From NCBI GenBank assembly GCA_029204225.1, contig CM055095.1, positions 17,667,561 to 17,731,560 of the forward strand: a stretch of 64,000 nucleotides of DNA, in the 5' to 3' direction. This document shows positions 50,200 through 63,400 of the stretch, piece after piece (within the stretch, counting starts at the first letter, position 1; each line of letters opens with the position of its first letter). A model generated the notes under the pieces. It made no database searches. It was not told the DNA's origin and saw only the letters and a program-made list of their open reading frames with translations. This DNA is from Diphasiastrum complanatum. Lineage: Eukaryota; Streptophyta; Lycopodiopsida; Lycopodiales; Lycopodiaceae. The position numbers and the translations under genes were made by a program.

Positions 50200-52980
50200 A
50201 TATATGGATCGCAACAACTAAGTGATAAGCCAAAAAGAGAGAGGACATGTGAAGGCCACAGAGTTGAGTCGGGCTAAGGGAACTCTTTCCATGTGATCTC
50301 CTTGTCATTGGGGCTTAATGGCCCCTATATTTTATGCCTGACTACTTTGATTTTGCCATGCATGTCATTTGGACTCTTTTTAACGAGAACTTATGAATAC
50401 GTGGCAAAATTCGAATGTTTACTACTAAATCCAATGGTTTTGAATGATCTGGTGTTATTAAGAAGCGAGGGATGGCAGGGGTAAGAGATTGGGCCACACC
50501 TTTATGCTCCAGAAGAATTTCTCATGAAAAACCTAAAAACTCCATTAAACAACCGGTAGAGAACCACAAAAACCCACTATGTTGAGAAATGAGAGGAAAA
50601 ATACTTGTTCCATCAAAACATGAGCATTGTCCAAAAGTGAGGGAGAAATAGTGTTTTTATGTGCAACTCATGAAACATGTTATTAGATAGATCATTACAC
50701 CATAGTGACATCCAAAGTTTCTTTGGTCTCAAGTTAGAGCCTTCCCTTGGAAACCAAGAATCATTGTGTAATGGCAACGTGCTACAACAATTGGAGGATA
50801 TATTGCTTAGGACATCCGAAGCCCACATGTAGAAAATTCACAGTGGTTGGAAACATGTTTACCCTAAAACAAGTTGAAATCGTTAATGAGTTACATGGCA
50901 AGGATATATTATTAATCCCCTTACCCCATTTTGAGGGGGGCACATGTAAAGAGGCCCTAAGAGAAATGGATATCCTACCACATTGGCACAAGCTTCAAGC
51001 CGCACCCACTATGCGTGTTCCTTATTTGGGCTCAACATATTACTCAATACATTGTAGGCATAGAAATTGCTAGGGAAAGTCATTCACTTATGTAATATAT
51101 TTGTGCATAGAAGAGAATGCTAAAAAAATGTAATTTGCTTGGCATTATACTGTAATGTATAATGTATATTAATCTTATATAAGATTTGTTACTACAACAT
51201 AAACAAAACAAAAAAAAACAAGGCAATTAATATATCATGGGACATTTGGTCAATAGTCCTACCTCCTTGTTATGCATCAAGATATTTCCCTTCTTAGTGA
51301 GTCTCATTTATTCTTACACAATTTTTGTGGTCATTGTCCCATACCATTCAACAATGTAAATATCCTTTCCACATCAATGTTCACAAACACCCCTTAGTGC
51401 TTTGCAGTTAATTTGTATTAAGGCAAGGCCAATCATCAATGATGCAAGCGCATCTTTTCAAAAACCTTCTACAATTGCAACTTATTGATAGCATGAGTTG
51501 TTATAAATGTGAAAATGGATTTGCCATGGGTTAGAAAAGTGTCCTTGCTTTTAGGTGACGCCCTTATTAAAATCACATAAATTTAGTGTTTGGCGCTTTT
51601 TGACAATATTGTTTACTTAAAAAGTTTTTGGAAGCACAAATATGCTAATATTAAATATCAACTCAAATATCTCAAAAGTTGTGATGCTTCTAGCATAAGC
51701 ATAACAAACTTTGAAGCTGACTAGTTTGAGTTGCAACTAACAATACAATCTATTAGTGGGTTTTATAATTGGAGGCACTACAATATATAATCTGCCAAAA
51801 TATGCAAAACTAGTTCTTGCTTCATTCTGTTTGCTAGGAGGTAATTGGCCAATCAATAATGAGATAAACTATAAAATTTAGTTTCATCTGTTGTTCAAAT
51901 GCTATCCTTCAATAGAACTGCAAGTTATTTCCAAAGGAAGGCCTTTTGTGATCGTCTTTGATCACCTCATTATACTCAGCAATTTTAAGCACCTGACAAT
52001 TATTTGTCCATTATTTTGACTAGGAAAGGTTTTCATCTAGTTGTTGACTCTTGTTACATGTTTATGATCGTGTCTATTCTTGTTGTTGACTCTTGTTACA
52101 TGTTTATGATCGTGTCTATTCTTTAGTTAATTAGGAAAAAATCTTGTGGTTTGTTGATTTCTCATTATCTCCATCCTACTAGAATTACATTTTACAATTT
52201 CAAGTACATTGCTCATAGCTTTACCACTCACCCTTTTGGAATTGCAATGGATAATTGTCAAGGATATTGTCCAAGCTTCAAGTCAAGTAGAAAAACAATG
52301 TGATGATACTTATTCATCGTGTGTGCTAATTCAAAACATACTCTTTCTTCTTCATTTACTTTTTTTTTTCCTATTTGATAGGAGTTGAAATTCATATGAG
52401 ATATTTACACAAGTTGATTGCTACTTTTTTACTACATATCAAAGTTTGTTTAACTCATTGGAAAATGTGCACTATGAGAGTAAAGCAAAAAGCCTTAAAT
52501 AAACCTAATCCTTACCATAATCGCCTTTGGCATAAATTTTAGACATTTTGGAAAATTATATTATATTGCATAATATAGGCCCCATACATTCCTTCCATTT
52601 TAAACAAAATTGTATTGGATAATTGCCCAAAAATTCTTGCTAAATGCAATTACTTGTGTTAATTGGTTTGTGTTGCTTGATAGTGTTTACAACACTATAG
52701 CAAAGTTTAGGTTGGTATGAAGGCAACCAATTGGGTACTAGCTTGTATTAATGTCTTAGAAGTTAATAGAATGCAATTAGATTATGATAAATCTGAAATC
52801 AACAAGGTATATTTAAAAATGAGCTTATGTGTCTTTTCCAAGCATTGTCTATTATCATTATTACTTAAGTTCGATCTCAAATTTGTGATTTGTACGCAAT
52901 CATTTCCATCACATATCTATATGAAATACTTAATATGAGTTCCACACACACATTGATAAATATTATGACCCCACGTCAAG
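50200..52980. other. Unassigned stretch with decayed sequence
   Basis: AT-rich. One plus-strand ORF at 50747-51073 (108 codons, LGHPKPTCRKFTVVGN, VEIVNELHGKDILLIPLPHF) reads like real protein but matches nothing I know; it could be a transposase or host exon relic. A 42-bp tandem duplication lies at about 52041-52124. Confidence 0.4.
52041..52124. repeat. Tandem duplication, period 42 bp
   Basis: TTGTTGACTCTTGTTACATG and the following 22 bases occur twice, identical, starting at 52041 and 52083. Confidence 0.93.
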
Positions 52981-52989
52981 ATCAGAAGG

Positions 52990-53541
52990 TGTTGACAGTC
53001 AGCCTACTTTGTACATCGATTTACTGTTACGACGACGGCTATCTACTGTAGGACGGCTCTAGTAAATTAAGTAGATTCAACCTTATACTTTCAAGTACCG
53101 ATCACTGATCTGCAATCATCAACAAGTCGATCAAGTGAATCTATAATAGAGTCTGCACTTTTCATTATCAAGTAGTCTGTAGTTTGCATTCTATTCTGAC
53201 TTTCATGTCAAAAGGCAGAATCCATCTAGCAACGATAGACTAAAGCTTCGCCATTTTTGTGCCTCACAGACTTGCACATTGCTTCATGCTCATGTACTTT
53301 TGTCTACACTACTGATTTGTTCATTTGTGCATTATTGCAGACTGTATTACATCTTGATTCTTATTGCTACGTTGACACACTTCCGATCCACAACTCGTCT
53401 GTTGTATTCTTCCGATGCTAGTATCTCGATCCAGATTTCCATTCTGGAAGTCTATCCCTGAATCGATTCTGATTCAAACTGAGATACTAATTTCCAATAG
53501 TGGATTAGAGCGCGTTTCTGATACACCACCATTTTCCGACA
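52990..53541 (+). mobile_element. Copia LTR followed by a PBS-like site
   Basis: TG start at TGTTGACAGTCAGCC and end TTTTCCGACA, directly followed at 53542-53553 by TGGTATAAGAGC, one mismatch from the copia PBS. About 550 bp. The sequence after it (53.55-53.75 kb) has no intact coding part. Likely a 5' LTR of a mostly deleted element, or a solo LTR with adjoining scrap. Confidence 0.6.
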
Positions 53542-53773
53542 TGGTATAAGAGCAGTCTGTAGAGCATGAAATTTCCAAAAAGGCTATATTAAAATTCGTA
53601 ATCAGCTCCTGAAAGCTATTATATGCTTGAAAAACAATGACGTTCTTGCCTGGTTCAATATTTGAACCTAAAGATGATTGCAAGCACTTGATTATCTGAA
53701 ATACAAATGGTAGTTTCTTTACAGTGTTCTTATGTAGATCAAAATAAGTTTCCATATTCAAATGCAAATAAGT

Positions 53774-53899
53774 AATACTAGTCCAACTAGCTCGATGCTA
53801 TTATCGGTAGATAGCTAGACTGGCTTATCCATAAGCAATACTAGTCCAGCTAGCTGGATGCTATTATCGGTAGATAGCTAGGCTGGCTTATCCATTGTG
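53774..53899. repeat. Tandem duplication, period 63 bp
   Basis: Two copies starting AATACTAGTCCA(A/G)CTAGCT at 53774 and 53837, both containing ATGCTATTATCGGTAGATAG and ending TGGCTTATCCAT. Few differences, so recent. Confidence 0.92.
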
Positions 53900-54103
53900 T
53901 TTCTGCTTTCCCCAAAGTTACTCTCAAACTAGAGGTTGCAAGTAGAAACCTGTTTGCCTTATTTCGTGTCTAACCCCTTTGAAGGTTTTTCTGCTGAATA
54001 AAATTTTAAATACCACAAGCTTTACACAATCAACCCAAGAGGCTGTTCATTGTTTTTCTCTTCAAAGTCCAAGGCTGGCCCGTTGCAATGTTGCACAAGA
54101 TCA

Positions 54104-54352
54104 TCAAACAGATAGCTCATCGAGCTCTTTTTCAAACGGGCTAAACACTGCATTGACATCAACAAGGTTGACATCTTCCAACGTAGGAGGTTGCCACTTT
54201 GGATTCTGCAAATAGTGCTTGCAAGTTAGCACATGCACTTGACAGATTCAATCACCTGCATGCTTGCTAATCAATGACCTCTGTCCAACAAGACATTCTG
54301 TGTGTGTGTGTGGTGTGTGTGTCGTGCCGCGCGCGCGTGTGTGTGTGTGTGC

Positions 54353-54424
<72 letters not shown>

Positions 54425-57400
54425 ATCTTTGTCAATAAGAACGGCTCGAACACCTTCAGTAAAATCATTTCGAACAGCCATCCGTAAGGCAACGCGGTAT
54501 TCAGTCTTCATGACCCCTTCAATCTGAAATAAGTATGAACATAAGTTCAATTTACTCAATGTAACACTGGCATCCATAAAAGTATCTGCAAATGGAATTT
54601 CACACCTCCAGAAGCTCAAATGCCAGTTCATTGAGCAGCTTCCTATTGCCAATCACAACTCTCATTTCCAAAAATGAATATTCAACACGGAAATCGTGTC
54701 TATGTTGCGGTAATGCACATTTTACACTTCATCCACCTCAGATAATGCATCCACATCTTTTGGTTTTGAAACAGCTGAAGCAACTGAGGAGAAGTGCTTC
54801 TGTGTCACAAATAGACCAAAAGGTGCACTTTTCTGTATGCTAGTAAGAGTAGCACTTGCCCCACTGTGAAACTGCAACCATCAAAAGCATGCCTTTGTAA
54901 GACACAGATCTCTAGTTCTATAAAAAAGGAATGGCCACAAGAGCATTGAAACTGATAGAGCAGAGCTCCAGAGTATAACTGTTTGACATACCAATGGCCC
55001 CGTACTACTTTGTTTACCAACAGCTAGCTTTTGTGACAGCCATAACATTTGAAATTGTAACCACATACAAGCAACTACATACAGACAAATTGAAAAAGTT
55101 TCAAGTGCTTGAGAGCCTGCCTACAGAATCAAAACGACAGTTGTTCTTTCTTAAGAACCTGAATACAATCAAACACAGAGTTGCCACAGTCAAAACATGA
55201 TAAAATAGATGGCAAAAGGCCTTTCAAATGAGGTTCAGACGCAGGTTCCTGGCTATATTCGGATAGCACATCCTGAACAAGTTCATGTGCACTGTCATAC
55301 CTGCAATTGAAGCAGCAAGAAAAAGGTGCTGAGTTTTTTCATGAATCTGCATGAAAAAAACTTAGTATGTATTTTTGCTATGTGTCACAAATTCTATCCT
55401 TACAGGTCTTTCTGAAGCAGAGTTCCTTTTAACAAGGACATCTCAGACGGTACAAAATGGGTTCCTCATTCAGCATAAAGAGCATCCGCAGGATTATTTA
55501 CTCTTGCTCCAGTCAATGCAAGATAAGCACCTGCATGAAGTACAAAGAAAACAAAGACCTGAGCAGCCACAAAAGCAAAGACCTACGCAGCACAATGAAA
55601 GATTCCCGATGTGTAAAAAGTGAAGGCCTCTCTCCTGCATTTTTTCGATGACAAGTACAAACTTTGCAATGCATATTATTTGGCACCAGACGTAGAGTCA
55701 AGTGAGCAAAAACAAATATCAAGGAACAGACATTTGTAGCAATTGGGGAAGTGCTACACATTGACTAAATTACCTGCAAAGAAAGTCCAGTCTTTTCAAT
55801 ACAACCTTTTGATCAGGCGATGCACTGAATTGAGCACCAGAATCAACATTGTAAAAACCAGTAAAATAGAAGTAGACTAACCAAGAGCTCTTTTTCCAGG
55901 AGAACGTGCAGCAATGTTCGCAAACCCAACATCAGTGAACAACCCAATAGCCAACTCAGGCATAGCCAGCATAGTTTTCTGTTGCACACAATAATCAAGC
56001 CAGATAAGTAGGATCCATTTCAGAGTGAAAAAACCAAACATGATGTGATTTCGTGAAAGAGATTAGGACTTTTTCGAAAGGAAAAAAATCTTGATTTTCC
56101 CAAATTCAATCATGAGTAATGAGTAAAAGATTCAAATGAATTTTGAGCAACACAAGAATTTGTGCAATACTTCAGTGACTATACGATAACGACCATGGCC
56201 AGAAAGGCCAACGCCAAAGCCCATTGTTATACCATCCATAAAAGAAACATATGGCCTTTTGTAGTGAGCAATTGCACAGATTAGACTGTACTCTGCGGAA
56301 AAAACCTGTAGAGGGCAGCATATGCAGATGAATTGAGATACAGAAGACAAAAAACAAATTCTTGTCATGTCAACACAAAAGTCCATTTATCAAACTCAGA
56401 TGCAAGAGATACTTACAAAGCTAAAAATGTGATAGAAAGCTGGTATAATGAAGTGAAAGGACTCACAGTCATGGTATTGTTTTATACACAGCTAGGGAGA
56501 CTAATCCTACCTGTGAAAGCATATACAAATTACTAAGACAATCCTATACACCAGACAACCTTTAGAAAAAGTGCATGCATGCCCCTATGATTGCATCCAT
56601 GAGTAGTCATCCATTTCACATCCACACCTGCATGATGCATGAAAATAACCCTTAAACTCTAGCTAACTCACTAAGAAGGTTTTTTTGCCCTGTTTATGAG
56701 AAACTTTGCTTTTGGCTCGGCCAATGTAAAAAATGCAGGCAGATCCAAAGCTAGTCTCTTAGCAAGAACCACTCAGAAGCAACTCTTGAAGCCTGATAAA
56801 TATTGACCTTTTGCAAAAGAGGTGAGTCAAGGTCCTGTAAAGCTGAAACCACCCACTTGACATCCATACCTGCATAACATGATCTTCCAAGCAGATGTTT
56901 CACACTGAAAAGTCTACAGGAACTTATCTGGTTAAAATATCAACTACGTAAGACAGAACACAAAGTTCTACCATGAAATTTAAAGAAAAGGGAGTTGAGA
57001 CAATAAATTTAGTACCACAAACTCCTCCTGATGATCTTAATCTGGAGGAAAGCTAGTAGATCTAGGATCTAGTATTCTTCAGTACTTGACTGCATACTTT
57101 CAAGAAAAGGTTCAAATGGTAAAAAGCTAAACAATCATGAACAAACACTTGTAGGCCTTTCAGAGATCTGTGTTAGTCAGTTTGCTCCTCGCAAATTGCA
57201 TCTTAATGAAATTGGTCAAGCAAAAACCTCTAATACAGCTCTAAAGATCAAATATGCAGAATCGCACCTGCTGAAAATGCTCGAGATGTGCTGCCTTCTA
57301 TAAGCACAGCTTTGACTGCAGGATCCGAAGCCCATTCGTCCAAGTAACTTCTATAAGCCAAATCCATGTCTGGCATCATGAAGCAATTTGCACTCATCAA

Positions 57401-60400
57401 AATTTACCTATTTTCAGAGGCCGACTATTGAAGCAGCTAGATTTCATCCTTTAGTGATTCTTGTTACTCAGTTTAAGAGGAATAAACATGAAGCTTACTT
57501 CGACATATCGATAGTACTCATATGAAAATGTCAACATTTGTCCATGAATCCTGTATGGACAAGACTGTTCAAAAGGTCTTACCTTGCACTGCAGTTGGCC
57601 ATTAGTTGGAGGTAAGAATGCACTGACTGACTGTTAGAGTTAAGTTCACAATGTAACCCCTGTTGTCATCTAGATTAATTAAGATTATTCGGCCATGCCT
57701 GCGTACTAATTCTAGGAGCCTTTACCTATATTTAGTAAGCGTCAAGTTAGAATTTAGTTAGTCAAGTTCGAGATTCTGGTGCTTGATTTGGAGCACAAGT
57801 TTTTTTCCCTAATATAGAGACATCAATTAGACAATTGCTTTAAGGCTGCCTTTGCTTTTGCTTTTCGGCATAGACCAACGTCTATAAGCATGTAGTGCAC
57901 CCTAGCTCATTGGTAATGGGACATAGTTGGAGTACGTCTCATCATTGCTTCATCATAGTTGTGTGTGTTCTCGTGTATGGCTATTCTCTAACAACAATAC
58001 GAATCGTACCTTGGCTACTTGTTATGGACGAGTTGGTTTTCTAGAATGGTATCAGAGCATGGTTCAAGATTCAAGAGAAAAAGGAGGTACTCAACGAATG
58101 GAGTCAATCATCATATGCAAATTGATTCGATCATCTTCAAGGTGTGGAGACGGTGTCCGTAGCCAGCTCTCAAGTTTGATCTTTATCTACAACGGTGGCA
58201 GCTTTGTGAGAAGATCTAGTGCTACAAGGAGAAGTGTTGTGCTGCAAGAGGAGATTATGAAATCTGCCTCAAATCTCAGGTTGTTGTAGGACAGCAAAGC
58301 GTGGAGTCAACGTTGTCAGGAGGACAACACGGATCTTCTAGGAGAAGACTCAGAGGCTGATTGCTGACTAGCTGCATACCTGATCGCTAGACTGTTTGCA
58401 GGTGTGAGTGCAGTTTGTACACAAGTTTTGCTATAAATGGGTGTTGGTGCTTTTGCCTTTAATAGAGACACCAATTAGGCAATTGCTTTTAAGCTGCTTT
58501 TGGTTTTTGGCATAGACCAAAGTCTATAAATAGTAATGCATTCAAGCTCATTCGCAATGGGACATAGTTGGAGTTTCTCATTACTTGTGTTCTCTCTCAT
58601 GTGTTTGGCTATTGTTCCATCACAATAGGAATCTTATCTTGGGTTACTTGTATGATTTGCTAGGAATTGAAGAGCTATTGGATCGCTGACTTGTAAGGTA
58701 GGTTACTAGCTGGGGAAGATGGTTCGACGACTCGGACGGTCAAACAATCGGATCGGAACAATCCTACTACTGCACAAAGGCAGTGGTCGACTAATTCCCT
58801 CGATGCGTGCACTACTGCTATAGTAGGCGAACACAAAAGTGAAGTAGAGCTTAATTGGCGCGGTTTGTTTGCGGAAGCGGAAGAGGCAGACAATCAGGAC
58901 AAAGCAGTAAGAATGTCAGACAAGAAGAACGAAGTAGCTTAAACAATACAATTCTCACAAGAACTCTGAACGCAATGAAAGACAATGATTGATTCAGATT
59001 ATTTATAAGAAATACAAGTCAAATTTGATGCTCAGGCAGCTAGCTTCGCTCTATGAAAGCTATGAGCTTATTACTGACAATCAGTCAGAAAGAAAGAATC
59101 GATGCATGAAAGCATCTACAGTGTTTGTCTCATTAACTGCTTACTAATTAGATTACAATGGTCAGCTATATACATTTAACATTTGTGCAGATGAATGTAC
59201 AATGAAGATGGCGTAGAGCCGATGTGCCGTCTGGAGGAGATCATGGCTACTGTTTTCAATGTCCAAGTCGTTGCAGCAGTACAAGAAGTGGGCGTGAGAA
59301 GGCTTCGACTATTCGGAGTCAAGCTAGGTGCTGCCATGGCCAATTAAGTTGGAGTAGTTGATAAGTCGACATGCCGAACAAGTCGGGCTTCACCGATATG
59401 TCGGCCCCAACACCGAGAAGTCGGGTGCCATCTCTTACCTGTCTTCAGTAATAGAATATTTCTGCAGACTGTGCGACAATGCATGTGAAACTGCAACGAT
59501 ATGGATGGAACTAGATTAACATGGGATTTAGGAGAGTAGAGGAGATAATCCAACACCCTCCCTTAATCTGGATCCGTGAATGCCTTGATCTTTAGACTAA
59601 GCAATGCACAAAATTTGTTGTGTGCATTGATGCTCAATGCCTTGGTAAACACATCTGCAATCACGTCTTGCATCCGACAGTACGTTAAGCTTACCTCTCT
59701 GTCGAGAACCTTACCCTGAGATAGTGATATTGAACCTCAATGTGCTTACACCTAGAGTGAAATCTAGGGTTGGCCGATAAGGCAATGGCACTCTGATTAT
59801 CACAAAATAGAATTGTCGGGGTGTACTGAATCAAACTAATATCTGACAATAAATTTCTCAACAAAATGCTTCTTTAATAGATTGAGAAGAAGCAATGTAC
59901 TTTGCTATCTATAGAGGAAAGAGCAATAGAGGTTTGCTTACGACTATTCCAAGAGATAGGACCGTTGTTTGAGAGAAGAATGTAAATCCAGATGTGGATT
60001 TACGAAGATCTACATCTCCTCCCCAAATTGCATCAGAATATGCACTGAGCTGATGGAGATTGTCGTTGTCGACTTCCCCATAGCAGATGCACTGGTCCGT
60101 AGTAGGTCGAATATATCTCATGACCCTTATAAGAGCCTTCAAATGGATGACTCCAGGATTAGCCATAAATTGGCTTAGTGAGCTGACTGCAATAGCGATA
60201 TCAAGTCTTGTGTAGACCATTGCATACACAAGGGATCCAAGTATCAATTGGATATGGAATACTCTCTCATCTGCTCCTCTTCCTGCTTGGGTCTTAGGAC
60301 ATTGGTTCTTCGGACAATTGCAGGCATGGATCCTCGGTGAGGAAGCTAATTTACAATTGATCAGATTATATCTGATAAGGATATTGTGAAGATACCTTTG

Positions 60401-63400
60401 CTGAGTGATATAAATCAGTCGTCTCACACTCTGTCTCTTTGGATTTGAATACCCAAACAATAGTGAGCTTCTCCCAGATCGGTCATGTCAAATTCGAAAG
60501 ACAGCATCTGTTTAGCATCCTTCATCTGATCGGTATTTGTTGCTGAAGAGCAACGTGTCGTCGAAGTACAAGGTGATTATAATGAAAGAGTGCTGCACTG
60601 ACTTGAAATAAACATTAGAATCGGCAAGTGCTTGGTTGTAAACCGTGTTTGGATGAGGAATGTGTTGATCCTCTGAAACCAAGCTCTTGTTGATTGCTTC
60701 AAGCCATAAAGTGCCTTATGGAGTTTACAAACATGATGCTTCATACCTTTGAGACGTATCCTTCAAGCTGTAGCATGTAGATGTCTTCTTCGAACTTCAT
60801 TGAGATAGGTTGTCTGTACATTGAAGTTGATGTACTTCGAGGTCGGTTGTTGCAGCATACGATAGGAGGGCTCGGATCGATGAATGCTTGACTACTGGAC
60901 TGAAAGTCTCGTTGTAGTCGATGTTGGGGATCTGAGCAAATCCTCATGCTACTAGTCGGGCCTTTCTTCGATCAATACCTCCATTGGCGTTATACTTGAT
61001 CTTAAAGACCCATTTGCAATCAATAAGATTGCTGCCAATAGGCGGTTCGACTAAGTTGAGGCTAACTCATTTATTAAAAATGAGCATCTGCAAGCTCTAT
61101 TTGAGTGGATGCTATTGTAAAGAATATTACTTCTGAAGTGTGAAACCTGGGAACTTATGGAGCTGCCAAAGTCCATGAAGGCAAACTTGGGTTTTGTTAT
61201 CTAGTTGGTCATTGGATTTGAGACGGACTACCTGGTGTTACCTGAAGGTTCTGTTAGAGGAAGAACATGATCTTGTTTGGTCTAAGCAAGTACCTTCGGC
61301 ACGACGACAAACTGAAGACAATTTTCTTGGTTGGTGTTTTTTGGAGTACTACAGTTTCTTCCCTATGCTTCAAGGAAGTATTATATTCTTTTTATGGATT
61401 GAGAGATTCTAACTGGCAGTTGAGCACATATCTCTTGCTGCTTGGGAATATTTTTTGGATGACTCATTCTTTACAGGTAGCTGTGACTCATTGAAAGTGG
61501 AAAAAATGTCACTTAGTGCAAAGTTTGAGAAGGATCTCGGGGACCTACACTACTACCTGGGAATTCAGGTCTAGAGACAAAACAAGAACCTTTGATGGGG
61601 GTAAAGCAAAATTCAATTTGTCATTAAGGGAGAGTGTTGAAAGTCATTGTTTGTCCTTTAATGGAGATTCCTCTGTTGATGCTCTGACTACGAGTTCAAG
61701 GTACCAAAAGGTACACCCTGGACGGCTGTCAGGGGTCATCAGAGTTTATTTCCTCCCTGGGTGAAATCTTCTCTAGAGATAGTATGGCGAGTACCTAGGC
61801 TTGGATTGCGTGACTTCATGGGGTTAATGCCATATTTAATGAAGTTGGGGTAATGAATTTGCTTTTGTAACTCCTATGTAACATATGGCTCTTGGTTGTT
61901 GGCTTTTGGATATTCCACATTGGGAACCATTGGGCTTTGGTTTTCTCTCTGCTAGTATAAATAGGTGCCCTCTTTCTAGGAAGAGCCTGAAGAGGCTGGA
62001 GAGACTAGAGAGAGTGGCAATGGTTGTGTACATACATTCTTTGTATAGAGATTTGTCTCCATTGATATCCTACTTTGATTCCACTTGTATGCATAATTTG
62101 TGATTGTTCATAGAAAGTTAATCACTTAAATCATTGTGAATGTTTCCGCTTCTAGTTCACCTTTAATTCCGACAAATTGCTCCAAGGAGACAATGCTGAG
62201 TGCTCGCATTGGCAAGTTGACCTTTGTGTTTTTGATGGCTGGATTGGTTGGGCAAATGATTGAAGATAAGTAGAGTTCTTGTGCCCCACACCACCCCCCC
62301 CCCCCCAAGATGTCAGTACAACACGAGCTGTAATGACTTTTCTAAGGTGAAGGGTAGACTCAACACTGATGAGGGCTAACAAATAAGAGTGAAGCCAATT
62401 AGATGAATCCTTGTATGACATTTTGCAAAAATTTAATAGTGATTGGAAGGTAATATAAGTAGTCTATGGGCACCAACCACTCACATAAAGATCTCATTTA
62501 GTTTGGAGCTTGAATCTCCAATCTCTTGGCATCCAAAAGTTCTAATGAAGTATGTGACTTAATTACACCTGGCAAACTTAGACCATCATTTGGACCCAAT
62601 CTGCAATGCAAATGAGTAAAATAAAAGATTTATATATTATCTATAATATAAAATCTCTTCGCTCACTCTTTCCTAATGGCCAGACAAGAGCAAACCAACC
62701 AACTCACATGCATGCCCCTTGAAATCTAGTGCATTTTCATCTTGTTCAGTCTTCTAACTAATACTAGCAAACAACATTAGGCATTAAACCTTTAAGTGGG
62801 GAATATTGTGACTAGCATACCCTCATAGGTAGGTCCACGCACAACTTAAACACTTGTTATCACAGTCAATAATTGCAGCGATGTTGATTAAATTTATGAT
62901 GCAAGGGTACAAACATGGAAAAGCACAAGTATAGGAGCTGCTCCATCACAGCTACAGTCCATAACACCATTCAAATGCCCCCTGTATCAATATCAGTTTA
63001 TGCATGATTTAGTTGTACAACGAGTTAGCTTTTGAACGGTATCATATTTCTTCCTAAAAGAATTGTATTCTGTCGAAGCAAATGTCAAAGCTAACGCTAG
63101 GAACTTTGATTTTAGCTGGAAAACTTGCGAACAGCAAAGCACCTTCGTACGGTATACAGAGTTTACCGTGTCTGACTACAACACGTATTGATTTCAACAG
63201 AACGGAGTGCAATCTTAATCTGATACTTTGAAGATATGCCCTTAAGTCATCGGCTGAACATCATGTGCTCCTGATTTGATCCAGTGCGTATTTATACTTG
63301 AAAATAAGGTGATGGAAATGAAGAAAGGTTTAAAAAATATGCTCTTAAGTTATCAGGAGACTGTTGAATGCTTTCTTTGAACCTTGATCTGATCCGATGC

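Noticed and set aside
54248-54652. Minus-strand ORF with long Ser-Leu and His-Thr runs
   Set aside because: It is the translation of the GA/GT microsatellite; only 54422-54523 is a real exon and it is read as part of the HIBCH-like gene.
54592-54660. Candidate exon reading [12 protein letters not shown] on the minus strand
   Set aside because: It lies between two HIBCH-like exons that already join in phase, and the family has no matching segment there.
55783-55830. Candidate HIBCH exon reading [13 protein letters not shown]
   Set aside because: It resembled the PSEKLASLKEA part of the family, but its frame does not fit the neighbouring exon and the true counterpart lies at 55404-55530 with matching phases on both sides.
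58046-58057. TGGTATCAGAGC as part of a tRNA gene
   Set aside because: It is the complement of the tRNA-Met 3' end used as a retrotransposon PBS; no tRNA fold surrounds it.
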